Below, in pieces: positions 52,665-63,245 of a DNA stretch of 64,000 nucleotides. Each line of letters begins with the position of its first letter. The first letter of the stretch is position 1. This DNA is from Variovorax sp. CF079 (GTDB taxonomy: Bacteria > Pseudomonadota > Gammaproteobacteria > Burkholderiales > Burkholderiaceae_C), in assembly GCF_900101545.1 (NCBI RefSeq), contig NZ_FMZU01000003.1:1-64000 (forward strand), given 5' to 3'. Both the position numbers and the translations under genes were made by a program. A model generated the notes under the pieces. The model was not told where the DNA came from. It made no database searches and was given only the letters and a program-made list of their open reading frames with translations.

Positions 52665-53171
52665 CGCGTGTGGGCATTGCCGGCCGCCAGACGCGAGCAC
52701 AGGCCGGGCACCGCACGGCTGATCCTGCTGGACCCCGATCGCTTCGCGTCTGCGCCGGCGCTGCCGAGCCTGGCCGAATTCGCGGCCGTCCGGGGCATGG
52801 AGGACTTCTCCGAAGCCGAGCAAATCGAGGCCTATGAGGCGGCTTACCCGGCTGGTGGCGGGGGAGGGCGTGGCGATGCACGGCCCTCGCGTCGCGCCCG
52901 CGTCATCGACCACCAGCTGCAGGCGCTGCGATGGATCGAGGGCCTGGTGGTGCAGGATCCGCGGCCCAGTGACAGCGTGGCGGCCTGGCTCCATCCTTCG
53001 CTCGCCGCCCGGCTCGAGCGCGCCGGCGTGCCGACGCTTGTCGCCCTGGTCGACCGCATCAACGGCATCGGTGCGCGCTGGTGGGTGCAGGTGACGGGTG
53101 TGGGCGAACTCAAGGCCGCCCGGATCCTGGACTGGCTGCATGCGAACGAGCAGGTGCTAGGGAAATGCTGA
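52665..53171 (+). pseudogene. Tyrosine-type integrase, N-terminal (DUF3701-like) fragment
   Basis: This stretch reads ARREHRPGTARLILLDPDRF, then AEFAAVRGMEDFSEAEQIEA, LRWIEGLVVQDPRPSDSVAA and VTGVGELKAARILDWLHANE. These are the blocks of the DUF3701 N-terminal domain found in large Burkholderiales integrases. Sequence upstream of 52665 does not match, and the frame stops at 53171, so the catalytic recombinase domain is absent. The IS5-type element directly follows, so its insertion may have removed the rest. It is not the same integrase family as the fragment at 10235-10567. Confidence 0.72.
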
Positions 53172-54235
53172 TCAATAGGTTGCAGCGGGCACGGCCCGTG
53201 CATGCGTGAAGACACCACAAATCGCAGCACCACCGAGATGAACCAACGCAGTTTTGCCAGTGCTGAGTACGCGATGAAGAAGAAGCGCACGCGGCGCGAG
53301 AAGTTCTTGGCCGACATGGAGCGCGTCGTGCCTTGGGCGCGCTTGATTGCCGTGATCGAGCCGCTGTACCCCACGAGCGGGCGCGTCGGCCGACAACCGG
53401 TCGGCGTTCCCAGGATGTTGCGCATGTACTGCCTCCAGCAGTGGTACGGCCTGGCCGACGAAGCGCTGGAGGACGCGCTGTATGACAGCCAGGCATTGCG
53501 CGACTTCGTGGGCATTGATCTGTCGCGCGAGTCGGTGCCCGACGCCACCACGCTGCTGAAGTTCAGGCGACTGCTGCTGGACAACGACCTCACCAAGGCC
53601 CTGTTCGAGGAGATCAACGCCCATCTTGCCGAGCAAGGCCTTCTGATGCGCGCGGGCACCATCGTGGACGCGACCATCATCGCCGCGCCCAGCTCGACCA
53701 AGAATGCGGGCAACACGCGCGATCCCGAGATGCACCAGACCAAGAAGGGCAACGCATGGCACTTTGGCATGAAGGCCCATGTGGGCGTTGAAGCGCAATC
53801 GGGGCTCGTGCCACAGTGGTGGGCACCGCGGCCAACGTCAGCGATGTGACGCATGCCGGCGCGCTGCTGCGCAGCCAGGAGTCGGGGGCCTTCGGCGATG
53901 CCGGCTGCCGGGGCGTGCACAAGCGCGAAGAAGCGCAAGGTCCGCAGTGGCACGTGGTGATGCAGCCGGGCAAGCGCCGGCAGCTGGATCCGAAGCGCAA
54001 GTGGGCGCGCCTGCTGGAGAAGGCCGAGCAGCTGAAGGCGAGTGTCCGGGCCAAGGTCGAGCACCCGTTCCGCGTGGTCAAGAACTTGTTTCGTCACAGT
54101 AAGACCCGCTACAAGGGCCTGATTAAGAACCAGACACAGCTGTTCAGTCTGCTAGCCAATCTGGTCATCGCCAAGAGAGCGTTGCTGGCCGCTCATGGTC
54201 GAGGTTCGTCTTGAACATCTGAAGTGGCCTCGCAA
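53172..54235 (+). mobile_element. IS5-family insertion sequence (ends not defined)
   Basis: About 1.06 kb holding one IS5-type transposase gene. I could not find convincing terminal inverted repeats or a target-site duplication at either end, so the limits are approximate and one end may be lost. It lies between the integrase remnant and non-coding sequence. Confidence 0.6.
53238..54214 (+). pseudogene. IS5-family transposase, frameshifted
   Basis: An ISL/IS1031-like DDE transposase in two frames. Frame 1 (to 53849) has SFASAEYAMKKKRTRREKFL, MYCLQQWYGLADEALEDALY and GTIVDATIIAAPSSTKN (first Asp). Near 53810 one base is missing: GTGCC should read GTGCAC. Frame 2 then continues with VGTAANVSDVTHAGALL, FGDAGCRGVHKREE (second Asp region) and ends after VKNLFRHSKTRYKGLIKNQT with the terminal Glu region. 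ATG 53238 matches the usual family start. Inactive unless the frameshift is a sequencing error. Confidence 0.87.
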
Positions 54236-54754
54236 TAGGCGCAAAGCGCGCGGCGGACAAGCCGCTCGGCGCGAAGTCGACCGGAATCGCGACCGCATCG
54301 CTTCGAGTTGATCTCAGATCCCACAGCGTCGTTCATTGATCAGCATCTCCCTTACGCATCCCACGGAGCTTTGGATTCGCGAAGTATCGAATTTGCTTCG
54401 CATGGCTGCGAAGTAACAGATTGACTTTCCTTCGTGCGACGGCAAATCTGTGACTCCGAGAGCAGCCGCCAGAGGCAAGCGGACCTCGTGGCCAGTATCG
54501 GATTTGCCTTCTTCTACGGCAGGCCGTTTTTGGGCCTCCTGCCGAACAACCGCTTGATCTCTTCGCGCAAGTGCGCCTTCATCAAGGGGAGGCGTTCGAG
54601 CGCGATGCGATGCAGCTGCGCGATGCTCGGTGGCGTGAGGGGCCTGCGCAACACGCGGGCGAAAGTGCATCTGAATTGGAAATATCCCAAATCGTGATAT
54701 CAGCCAGATCGCCCGATTTGCTCGCGCTCGAATCGATCGCGCGAAGAGAATGCA
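54236..54754. other. Intergenic region between IS5 element and cobW-type gene
   Basis: About 520 bases. On the minus strand a stretch near 54520-54650 reads SIAQLHRIALERLPLMKAHL, then REEIKRLFGRRPKNGLP, before a stop. This looks protein-like, but I do not recognise it. It may be the tail of a lost gene. No promoter, RNA or repeat stands out. Confidence 0.45.
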
Positions 54755-55747
54755 TTAGCCCTCGAACACGCCTGAGATCAAGCGCCGCTGCCGGCGGGTT
54801 GTATCTCGAACGAAAACCGCCTCCAACGCCGCCGCGTCCAAGCGCCCCCGCAAGCCGATCGCCACCAAAGCCGCCCCATCCAACGGCGCGTCAGCCTTGC
54901 GCAGCGCCCCGTGCCGCCCCGCGAACTGGATCTCCGACCATTCGGCCTCGCCGGTTCGCAGCAGCCCCTTGAGCCGCAGCAATCCGGGCGGCGTATCGCG
55001 CAGCCAGGCGCGCAGCGCGCCCGCGTCGAAGACCTGCCCCGGCCGGCAGGACCAGGTGTCGAAGATCTCGCCGTGGTCGTGCGCCTCGTGGTGCGCATGA
55101 TCCTCGTGGCCGCAGCCCGCGTGCACGCAGCCACGCCGTTCGCGCGCCTCAGCCAACGACAAGCCCTCGCGCAACACCCTCGGCAACTCCGCCTGCGAGG
55201 TCTCGTACTGCGGCGTCCGCCCCGCAACCGACGACACCCATTCGCGCATGCGCGCCAGCTCCTCCGCCGTCACGCTGTCGACCTTGTTGATCACCACCAG
55301 ATCCGCCGCCCTGAGCTGCCGCTCCAGCGTATCGGCCAGCAGCGGGTCGCGCGCCTGAGCCATCGCCGCGGCCGCGTCGACCAGCACGATCACGCCCTCC
55401 AGCGCCAGCTCCGGCGCCGCCATGCCCAGTTGCGCGATGCGCCACGGGTCGGACACGCCGCTCGCTTCGATCACCACGGCATCGAAGCGCGTGGCCGATT
55501 CGAGCACCTGGATCAGCGCGCGAGACAGATCGTCCCCGATCTGGCAGCACACGCAGCCGTTGGTCAGCGCGATGGTGTCGCCGTTCGTGCCGGCGATCAG
55601 CGCCGCATCGATGTTGAGCGCGCCGAAGTCGTTGACCAGCACCGCGATGCGCTGCCCCTCGGCCTCGCGCAGCCAGTGGTTGACCAGCGTGGTCTTGCCG
55701 GCGCCCAGGAAGCCGCCGATGACGGTGAGCGGCAGCCGTTGCTTCAC
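54755..55747 (-). CDS. CobW/P47K (COG0523) family GTPase metallochaperone
   Basis: A 330-residue GTPase. The P-loop is IGGFLGAGKTTLVN near residue 12, the metal-binding GCVCC motif lies at about 64-68, switch II is VVIEASGVSDPW near 92, and the NKVD guanine motif is in LVVINKVDSV. A His/Cys-rich stretch, GCVHAGCGHEDHAHHEAHDH near 205, is typical of metal-handling members. The C-terminal CobW domain follows. These proteins load zinc, cobalt or other ions into target enzymes. GTG at 55747 was chosen because the protein begins just before the P-loop; it lies 2 bases past the amidohydrolase stop, so the target may be that metalloenzyme. Confidence 0.88.
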   Translation of the reverse strand: MKQRLPLTVIGGFLGAGKTTLVNHWLREAEGQRIAVLVNDFGALNIDAALIAGTNGDTIALTNGCVCCQIGDDLSRALIQVLESATRFDAVVIEASGVSDPWRIAQLGMAAPELALEGVIVLVDAAAAMAQARDPLLADTLERQLRAADLVVINKVDSVTAEELARMREWVSSVAGRTPQYETSQAELPRVLREGLSLAEARERRGCVHAGCGHEDHAHHEAHDHGEIFDTWSCRPGQVFDAGALRAWLRDTPPGLLRLKGLLRTGEAEWSEIQFAGRHGALRKADAPLDGAALVAIGLRGRLDAAALEAVFVRDTTRRQRRLISGVFEG

Positions 55748-55748
55748 A

Positions 55749-57419
55749 TCAACTCCGGCGCGCCTCGAACACCCGGCCGGAAAGCACCGTGCCCCAAACG
55801 CGCACATCCTTGAGCTTCATCGGATCGACCGCCAGCGGATCTTCCTCCAGCACGCAGAAGTCCGCCCGCTTGCCGCATTCGATGCTGCCGATCTCCTGGT
55901 CCAGCTTCAGCGTCCAGGCGGCGCCGAGGGTGATGGCGCGCAGCGCCTGCGGCACGCTGATGCGCTCGGCCGCGCCCAGCAGGCGCCCCTTGGGCGTCAC
56001 GCGGTTGACCGCGCACCAGGCCGTGAAGAGCGGCCCCAGCGGCGTGACCGGTGCATCGGAATGAATGGCCAGCGGCACGCCCGCCGCCAGCGCGCTGCCG
56101 CAGGCGTCGAGGCGGTTGGCGCGGTCCGGGCCCATGGTCATCTCGTAGTGCTGGTCGCCCCAGTACCAGATGTGGTTGGCGAACAGGTTGGCGCAGAGGC
56201 CCAGCGCGGCCATGCGGCGGAACAGCGGCGCGTCGATCATCTGGCCGTGCTGCAGCGTGTGGCGGTGGCCGGGCCGCGGCGCGCGGGCCAGCACGCGCTC
56301 GATCGCATCGATGGCCGCCTCGCTGGCCTCGTCGCCGTTGGTGTGGGTGTGGATGGTGAGGCCGGCGCGGTGGTAGGCCTCGAAGTCGGCCTCGTACTGC
56401 GCCGGCGCCGTGACCCAGATGCCGTTGGGCGCGCCGTTGAAGTGGCCGGGCCAGCGCAGCCGCGCCGAGAAGCCCTGGATCGAGCCGTCCAGCATCATCT
56501 TCACCAGGCCATAGCGCAGCCGGTCGGTGTTGCGCGGCATCAGGCTCTTCACATGCTCGGCGCCCAGGGCGGCGCCATGCGTGCCATGGAAGGCCTGGAA
56601 GGCGGGCAGGATGCGCACGCCGTAGCCTTCGTCCCCGGTCACGGTCTCGAGCACGCGGCAGTCTTGCTCGGTCAGCTTGTTGACCAGGTCGGTGGCGGTG
56701 GTCACGCCCTGCATGCAGGCCAGCCGGCCGAAGGAGCGCACGCCGTCTTCGGTCATCGGCCCCAAGAGGCCCGCGTTGCCGATCTTGCGCAGCACCAGGA
56801 ACATCGCGGCCGGCTCCTGCAGCTCGCCGGTGGGCTCGCCGGCCGCCTCGCCGTCCGCGAACTTGACCACGCCCTCGACCTCGTTGTCGCGGGTGATCTC
56901 GGCCAGCCGCAGCATGGCGCTGTTGACGTTCATCAGGTGGCCGTTGGCATGGCCGATCACGATGGGGCGGGTGCTGCTCGCGCGGTCCACGTGCGCGGCC
57001 GTCATGCGCTCGCCGCCGAAGTAAATGGGGTCGAAGCCCCAGGCGATCAGGGGCTCGCTCGCGGGCCGGCCCGCGGCCGTCATCTGCGCATCGACCTCGG
57101 CCAGGCGTTGGACCACGGATTCCATCGAGCGCAGGCCGCTCCAGACCTTGCCCTCGGGGTCGCGGCGGTCGAACCAGCCCAGGTACGTCCAGTCCCACAT
57201 GCTGCCTTCCTTCAGGTGGCAGTGGCCCTCGACCAGGCCGGGCATCAGCACCTTGTCGGCGAAGCGTTCGTCCAGCGTGAAGGCGCCCCAGGCCTGCATG
57301 TCCTCAAGCGTGCCGACCGCAAGCACCCGGCCGTCGCGCACGGCCACGTGGGTGGCCTCGGGCTGCATCGGGTTCATGGTGATGATCTTGCGGGCGGGGT
57401 AGACGGTGGTGGCGCTCAT
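55749..57419 (-). CDS. Amidohydrolase family protein (YtcJ-like)
   Basis: A 556-residue metal-dependent hydrolase of the amidohydrolase_3/YtcJ group. ITMNPMQPEATHVAVRDGRV starts the beta-sandwich. VLMPGLVEGHCHLKEG near residue 60 carries the His-x-His pair, HTHTNGDEASEAAIDAIER near 350 and HTLQHGQMID near 375 carry the other ligands, and LAIHSDAPVTPLGPL near 440 carries the catalytic Asp. YtcJ-like enzymes hydrolyse amides or cyclic amides. It follows the Dpp-type ABC operon by 55 bases, so it may process the imported peptide or amide. The ATG at 57419 fits the family start. Confidence 0.9.
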   Translation of the reverse strand: MSATTVYPARKIITMNPMQPEATHVAVRDGRVLAVGTLEDMQAWGAFTLDERFADKVLMPGLVEGHCHLKEGSMWDWTYLGWFDRRDPEGKVWSGLRSMESVVQRLAEVDAQMTAAGRPASEPLIAWGFDPIYFGGERMTAAHVDRASSTRPIVIGHANGHLMNVNSAMLRLAEITRDNEVEGVVKFADGEAAGEPTGELQEPAAMFLVLRKIGNAGLLGPMTEDGVRSFGRLACMQGVTTATDLVNKLTEQDCRVLETVTGDEGYGVRILPAFQAFHGTHGAALGAEHVKSLMPRNTDRLRYGLVKMMLDGSIQGFSARLRWPGHFNGAPNGIWVTAPAQYEADFEAYHRAGLTIHTHTNGDEASEAAIDAIERVLARAPRPGHRHTLQHGQMIDAPLFRRMAALGLCANLFANHIWYWGDQHYEMTMGPDRANRLDACGSALAAGVPLAIHSDAPVTPLGPLFTAWCAVNRVTPKGRLLGAAERISVPQALRAITLGAAWTLKLDQEIGSIECGKRADFCVLEEDPLAVDPMKLKDVRVWGTVLSGRVFEARRS

Positions 57420-57474
57420 GAAGAAGTGTCGAATCGAAGAGAAGAGGGAAAGAGGAACGAATGGTGCGCCGGTT

Positions 57475-58505
57475 TCAGGCCGGCTGGAGCCGCAGGGGCG
57501 GCTGCGGCTGGCCCTGCAGCACCTCGACGCGCCGGCAGCGCACCCAGTGGTCCGGCGCCACTTCGCGCAGCGGCGGCAGCTCGGCCTTGCAGGCCGGCTC
57601 GGCCACCGGGCAGCGGCCGGCAAAGCGGCAGCCCGCGGGCGGGTCGATGGGGCTGGGCGGGTCGCCCGTGAGCTTGATGCGCTGCGCCGCGCGCCGGCGC
57701 CCGCCGCTGACGGTGGGCACCGCCGACATCAGGGCCACGCTGTAGGGATGCAGCGGCCGCGCGAAGAAGCTGCGCCGCGGCGCGCGCTCCACGATCTGGC
57801 CCAGGTACATCACGGCAATGTCGTCGCAGATGTGCTCCACCACCGCCATGTCGTGCGAGATGAAGAGGTAGGTCAGGCCCAGCTCGCGCTGCAAGCGTGC
57901 CAGCAAGTTGAGGATCTGCGCGCGGATCGCGATGTCCAGGGCCGACACCGGCTCGTCGCACACCACCAGCTCGGGGTTGGTGGCCAGCGCCCGCGCGATG
58001 TTGATGCGCTGGCGCTGGCCGCCCGAGAACTGGTGCGGGAAGAGCTGCTGCTGCTCGGGCCTGAGGCCCACCGCCTCGAACAGCTCGGCCACGCGCTGCG
58101 TGCGCTCGGCCGGCGTGCCGATCTTCATCAGGTCCAGCGGCGCGCGCACGGTGGCACCGGCACGCTCGCGCGGGTTGAGGGAGGAGAAGGGGTCCTGGAA
58201 GATGATCTGCATGCGCGAGCGCGCCTTGCGCAGCGCCTCGCCCTCCAGCGTGCCCAGCTGGGTATCGCCCAGCTGCACATGGCCGCCGCTGATCGGCGCG
58301 AGCCGCATCACCGCCAGCGCGGTGGTGGTCTTGCCCGAGCCCGATTCACCCACCACCGCGAGCGTGCTGCCGCGCCGGACCTGGAAGGACACGCCGTCCA
58401 CCGCCTTCACCACTTCGGCGGGGCGGCCCCAGCCGGCCTTGCCGCGTGGAAAGTGCACCTTGAGATCATTGACCGACAGCAGCGTGTCGGTATCGGCCAT
58501 GAAGC

Positions 58506-58509
<4 letters not shown>
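57475..58509 (-). CDS. Dpp/Opp-type ABC transporter ATP-binding protein (OppF-like)
   Basis: A 344-residue ATPase. Walker A is [16 protein letters not shown] near residue 56, the Q-loop [11 protein letters not shown], the signature [15 protein letters not shown] near 158, Walker [13 protein letters not shown] near 178, and the H-loop FISHDMAVV. The C-terminal oligopeptide/dipeptide transporter domain includes [14 protein letters not shown]. The start overlaps the stop of the second ATPase by ATGA (58506-58509). It is the final gene of the five-gene transporter operon. Confidence 0.93.
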
Positions 58510-59564
<1,055 letters not shown>

Positions 59565-59566
59565 GG

Positions 59567-60478
59567 TCAGCGCTCCCTCAGTTTGGGGTTGAGTGCATCG
59601 TTGAGGCCGTCGCCGATCAGGCTGACGGCGAGCACCGTGAGGAAGATGGCCGCGCCCGGGAAGGCCACCGCCCACCAGCAGGACAGCACGTACTGCCGGC
59701 TCGATCCGATCATCAGGCCCCAGCTCATCTGGTTGGGGTCGCCCAGGCCCAGGAAGGACAGGCCGGCCTCGAACAGGATGGCCGCGCCCACCGCCAGCGT
59801 GGCCGACACCACCAGCGGCGGCAGCGCGTTGGGCAGGATCACCTTCCAGATGATGCGCGCGTTGCCGGCGCCGATGGCGCGCTCCGCGCGCACGAACTCG
59901 AGGCCGCGGAACTTGAGGAACTCGGCGCGCGTGAGCCGTGCGGTGCCGGTCCAGCTGACGATGCCGATGGCCAGCGTCACCGTCACCAGCGAGGGCGAGA
60001 ACAGCGTCACCACCACCATCGCGAACAGCAGGGCGGGCAGCACCTGGAAGAACTCGGTCACCCGCATCAGCGCGGCATCGACCTTGCCGCCGTAGTAGCC
60101 GGCGAAGGCGCCCAGCGTGATGCCGATCGTCACCGACAGCAGCGCCGCCACCGCGCCCACCAGCAGGGTGGCACGGCCGCCGTAGATGAGCGTGGTGAAG
60201 ACGTCGCGACCCAGGTAGTCGCTGCCCAGCCAGGCCTCGTCGCTGAAGGGCGGGGTGAGCGGGGCGGAGCGGATCTCGAAGGGATCGGCCGGGTACACCC
60301 ACGGGCCGGCGATCGCGACCAGGAGAATGATGAGCAGCATCGCCATGCCGGCGATGGCCGAGGGGTTGCGCAGGAACATGCGCAGCGCCTCGGCGCCGGG
60401 GTGCTCGACCTTCGGCGCGGGGCGGGCCGCGGGCCGGGCCGCAGCTACCGAGTGTTGCAGGGTGGCGCTCTTGTTCAT
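59567..60478 (-). CDS. Dpp/Opp-type ABC transporter permease (DppC-like)
   Basis: A 303-residue permease. After a 30-residue Ala/Pro-rich cytoplasmic tail come six helices, with the family block [20 protein letters not shown] near residue 90 and the EAA loop [19 protein letters not shown] near 205. The ATG at 60478 overlaps the DppB-like stop by ATGA. With the DppB-like protein it forms the membrane channel of the peptide/nickel-type importer. Confidence 0.93.
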   Translation of the reverse strand: MNKSATLQHSVAAARPAARPAPKVEHPGAEALRMFLRNPSAIAGMAMLLIILLVAIAGPWVYPADPFEIRSAPLTPPFSDEAWLGSDYLGRDVFTTLIYGGRATLLVGAVAALLSVTIGITLGAFAGYYGGKVDAALMRVTEFFQVLPALLFAMVVVTLFSPSLVTVTLAIGIVSWTGTARLTRAEFLKFRGLEFVRAERAIGAGNARIIWKVILPNALPPLVVSATLAVGAAILFEAGLSFLGLGDPNQMSWGLMIGSSRQYVLSCWWAVAFPGAAIFLTVLAVSLIGDGLNDALNPKLRER

Positions 60479-61452
60479 GAGGACTTGATCCGCGGGTCGA
60501 TGAGGCGATAGCACAGGTCGGTGACTTGGTTCATCACCACCACCACGATGGAGGAGAACAGCAGCACGCCGAGGATGGTCGGGTAGTCGCGGCGCAGCAC
60601 CGAGTCGAAGGCCAGCCGGCCCAGGCCGGGCCAGTTGAACACCGTCTCGACCAGGATCGCGCCGGCCAGCACGTTGCCGAACTGCAGGCCCAGCACCGTC
60701 ACCACCGGCAGCAGCGCGTTGCGCAGCGCATGCTTGTAGAGCACCACGCGCTCGGCCAGGCCCTTGGCGCGCGCGGTGCGGATGAAGTCGGCGCCCAGCA
60801 CGTCCAGCATCGAGGAGCGCGCCAGCCGGCTGTACTGCGCGAGGTAGACCAGGCCCAGCGTGACCGTCGGCAGCACCAGGTGGTGCAGCACGTCGAACAC
60901 GCCAGCGATGCCTTCGCCCGAACCGTCGACCGAGCGCATGCCGGCCACTGGCAGGATGGGCAGGATAGAGGCGAAGAGGATCACCAGCATGATCCCCACC
61001 CAGAACACCGGCGCCGCGAAGCCCACCATCGACAGCACGGTGATGAACTGCGACAGCATGCCGTTGGGCTTGCGCGAGGACAGCACGCCCAGCGCGGTGC
61101 CGACGAGGAAGGCCATCAGCACCGCGCTCAGCACCAGCAGCAGCGTGGCGGGCACGCGCTCGGCGATCAACGCGGTGACGGGCAGGTTGAAGAAGTAGGA
61201 GTAGCCGAGGTCGCCCTGCAATACCTTGCCGAGGTAGACGCCCAGCTGCACCGGCAGCGGGCTGTCGAGCCCGTACTGCGTGCGCAGCTGCGCCATCAGC
61301 TCGGGCGACATGCCGCCGCTGGCGCCGGCGATGGTCTCCACCGGATCGCCGGGCGCGGCGTGCACCAGCACGAAGTTGAGGATCACCACCGCCAGCACCA
61401 GGGCCAGGCCCTGAAGCAGGCGCGATGCGATGTAGCGCGGCATGCTCGTCAC
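60475..61452 (-). CDS. Dpp/Opp-type ABC transporter permease (DppB-like)
   Basis: A 325-residue permease. The N-terminal [20 protein letters not shown] is the first helix, [20 protein letters not shown] the conserved periplasmic segment, [20 protein letters not shown] a later helix, and [20 protein letters not shown] the EAA loop near 225. ATG 61452 is used, with ATG 61443 as an alternative. It lies 6 bases after the binding protein gene. Confidence 0.92.
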   Translation of the reverse strand: MTSMPRYIASRLLQGLALVLAVVILNFVLVHAAPGDPVETIAGASGGMSPELMAQLRTQYGLDSPLPVQLGVYLGKVLQGDLGYSYFFNLPVTALIAERVPATLLLVLSAVLMAFLVGTALGVLSSRKPNGMLSQFITVLSMVGFAAPVFWVGIMLVILFASILPILPVAGMRSVDGSGEGIAGVFDVLHHLVLPTVTLGLVYLAQYSRLARSSMLDVLGADFIRTARAKGLAERVVLYKHALRNALLPVVTVLGLQFGNVLAGAILVETVFNWPGLGRLAFDSVLRRDYPTILGVLLFSSIVVVVMNQVTDLCYRLIDPRIKSS

Positions 61453-61458
61453 CCGCTC

Positions 61459-63057
61459 TTACTTGAAGGAGATCTCGTCGAAGGGCGACATCGGCCCCCA
61501 GATGGTCTGCGGCACGTTCGCGAGCTTCTTGCTCGCGACCATGTGGTAGGGCACCTGGTTGATGAAGACGATCGGCAGCTCGTCGGTCACGATCTTCGCG
61601 AAGGTGGCGTAGTAGGCCTTGCGCTTCGTCGGGTCGATGATGCCGCCGGCCGTGCCGAGCAGCTCGTCCACCTTCGGGTTGCTGTAGGACTGCGTGTTGG
61701 TCCAGACGATCGGCTTGATGTTGGTCGACAGGTAGGTGCGGTGCACGCCGATGATCGGGTCGCCCCAGTTGAAGACCATGTCCATCGACATGTCGAAGTC
61801 GTGCGAGGCCATGCGCTTGGCCCAGGCCGGGAAGTCGGCCGAGGCGCGCACCTCGACCGCGATGCCGATCTTCTTGAGCTGGCCGCGGATGTACTCGGCC
61901 ACCGTCTTCTGCTGGTCGTCGGCGCCGGGCAGGTAGTCGATGGTGAGCTTGAAGCGATCGCCGTTGGCGCCGGCCTTGTAGCCCGCGGCGTCCAGCATCT
62001 CGGCGGCCTTCTTCAGGTCCACCGGGTAGCGCACCAGGTCCGGCACGGCGAAGGGGCTGCTCGCCACGATCGGGCCGTCGACCGGGGTCGCGAAGCCGCC
62101 CATCAGCGCCTTGGTGATGAAGTTCTTGTCGATCGCGGTGGCGATGGCCTTGCGCACCTGAAGGTCCGACAGCGGCTTCTTCGTCAGGTTGAAGGCCAGC
62201 CAGTTGATGGCGCCGATGCCCTCGTAGCCCTTGGGCGTGAGCGTGACCTGCGGGTTGGTCGCCAGGCGCTTGAGGTCGCTGGGCACGCTCACGAAGGGCA
62301 GCATCTGCACGTCGCCGCGCTCCAGGCCGAGCATGAGGCTCGCCAGGTCGGGCATGCTGTTCACGATCACCTTGTCGAGGTAGGGCTTGCCGGGGAGGAA
62401 GAACTTGTCGAATCGCTCCATCACGATGCGCTGGCCCGGCTTGAACTCGACCAGCTTGAAGGGCCCCGAACCCACCACGTCGGTACTGTTGCGCGGGTGG
62501 CTCTTGAGGTCCTGGCCGTCGCCGTAGATGTGCTTCGGAAGAATGGGGCACAGGGCCGGCGACATCGCCAGCACGATCGCCGGATGCGGCTTGCTCATGC
62601 GGATGACGGCGGTGTAAGGGTCGGGCGTCTCCACCTGCTCCACCGGGCCCATCATGGTGGTGAAGGGGTGGTTGGCCTTGATCGCCATGATCGAGAAGGC
62701 CACGTCGGCCGAGGTGACCGGCTTGCCGTCGTGGAACACGGCGTTCTTGCGCAGGTTGAGGGTGAGCGATTTGCCATCCTCGGCGAGCTTCCACGATTCG
62801 GCCAGGTAGGGCTGCGGGTTCCACTTGTCGTCGAAGCGCAGCGGGCTGGCGAAGATCTGGGTCGAAGGCACCGCCGTCGCGACGCCCGACTGCACCGCGC
62901 CGTTGAGATGCCGCGGCGTCTGCGTGCTGCCGACCACCAGTGTGCCGCCGCGCTTGGGGGCTTCGTCGGCGGCGGCCGGCAGCGCGAGCAGCGCGCCGAC
63001 GGTGGCCAGGGCGCCCGACAGCATCGCGGCGCGGCGTGTGAAGGTGAAGGTGGGCAT
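61459..63057 (-). CDS. ABC transporter substrate-binding protein, family 5 (peptide/nickel type)
   Basis: A 532-residue periplasmic receptor. The signal peptide MPTFTFTRRAAMLSGALATV has a twin-arginine-like RRAAML core and cleavage near PAAA-DEA. The SBP family 5 signature appears as YLAESWKLAEDGKSLTLNLR near residue 75 and then KNAVFHDGKPVTSADVAFSI. GAINWLAFNLTKKPLSDLQV near 275 is also typical. I start at 63057, which has GAGG upstream in a good place; ATG 63069 is close by. It is first in the transporter operon. Confidence 0.92.
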   Translation of the reverse strand: MPTFTFTRRAAMLSGALATVGALLALPAAADEAPKRGGTLVVGSTQTPRHLNGAVQSGVATAVPSTQIFASPLRFDDKWNPQPYLAESWKLAEDGKSLTLNLRKNAVFHDGKPVTSADVAFSIMAIKANHPFTTMMGPVEQVETPDPYTAVIRMSKPHPAIVLAMSPALCPILPKHIYGDGQDLKSHPRNSTDVVGSGPFKLVEFKPGQRIVMERFDKFFLPGKPYLDKVIVNSMPDLASLMLGLERGDVQMLPFVSVPSDLKRLATNPQVTLTPKGYEGIGAINWLAFNLTKKPLSDLQVRKAIATAIDKNFITKALMGGFATPVDGPIVASSPFAVPDLVRYPVDLKKAAEMLDAAGYKAGANGDRFKLTIDYLPGADDQQKTVAEYIRGQLKKIGIAVEVRASADFPAWAKRMASHDFDMSMDMVFNWGDPIIGVHRTYLSTNIKPIVWTNTQSYSNPKVDELLGTAGGIIDPTKRKAYYATFAKIVTDELPIVFINQVPYHMVASKKLANVPQTIWGPMSPFDEISFK

Positions 63058-63245
63058 GCGTGACCTCATGAAGTTCGACTGGAAGAGAGCGTCCGGGCCA
63101 TTGCGGCCTCGAAGTCGAAGATAGGCGCAGGGCGGACGCCGGCGAAGATCCACCTGGCGACCAGTTGAAGGGCCAGAAGGGGCGGGTTATTACCGGTATG
63201 CACCAGGGCAATGCGCGCTTGCCTCAGCGCGCACCACCAGCGCGC

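Noticed and set aside
60526..63063. 845-codon plus-strand open frame
   Set aside because: It is antisense to the permease and binding-protein genes, rich in His/Arg/Gly/Val as expected from reverse codons, and shows no family motif.
59567..63211. Very long minus-strand open frame of over 1200 codons
   Set aside because: Only its 3' end (59567-60478) is a real gene. The remainder reads through the DppB and binding-protein genes in the wrong frame, as is common in GC-rich DNA.
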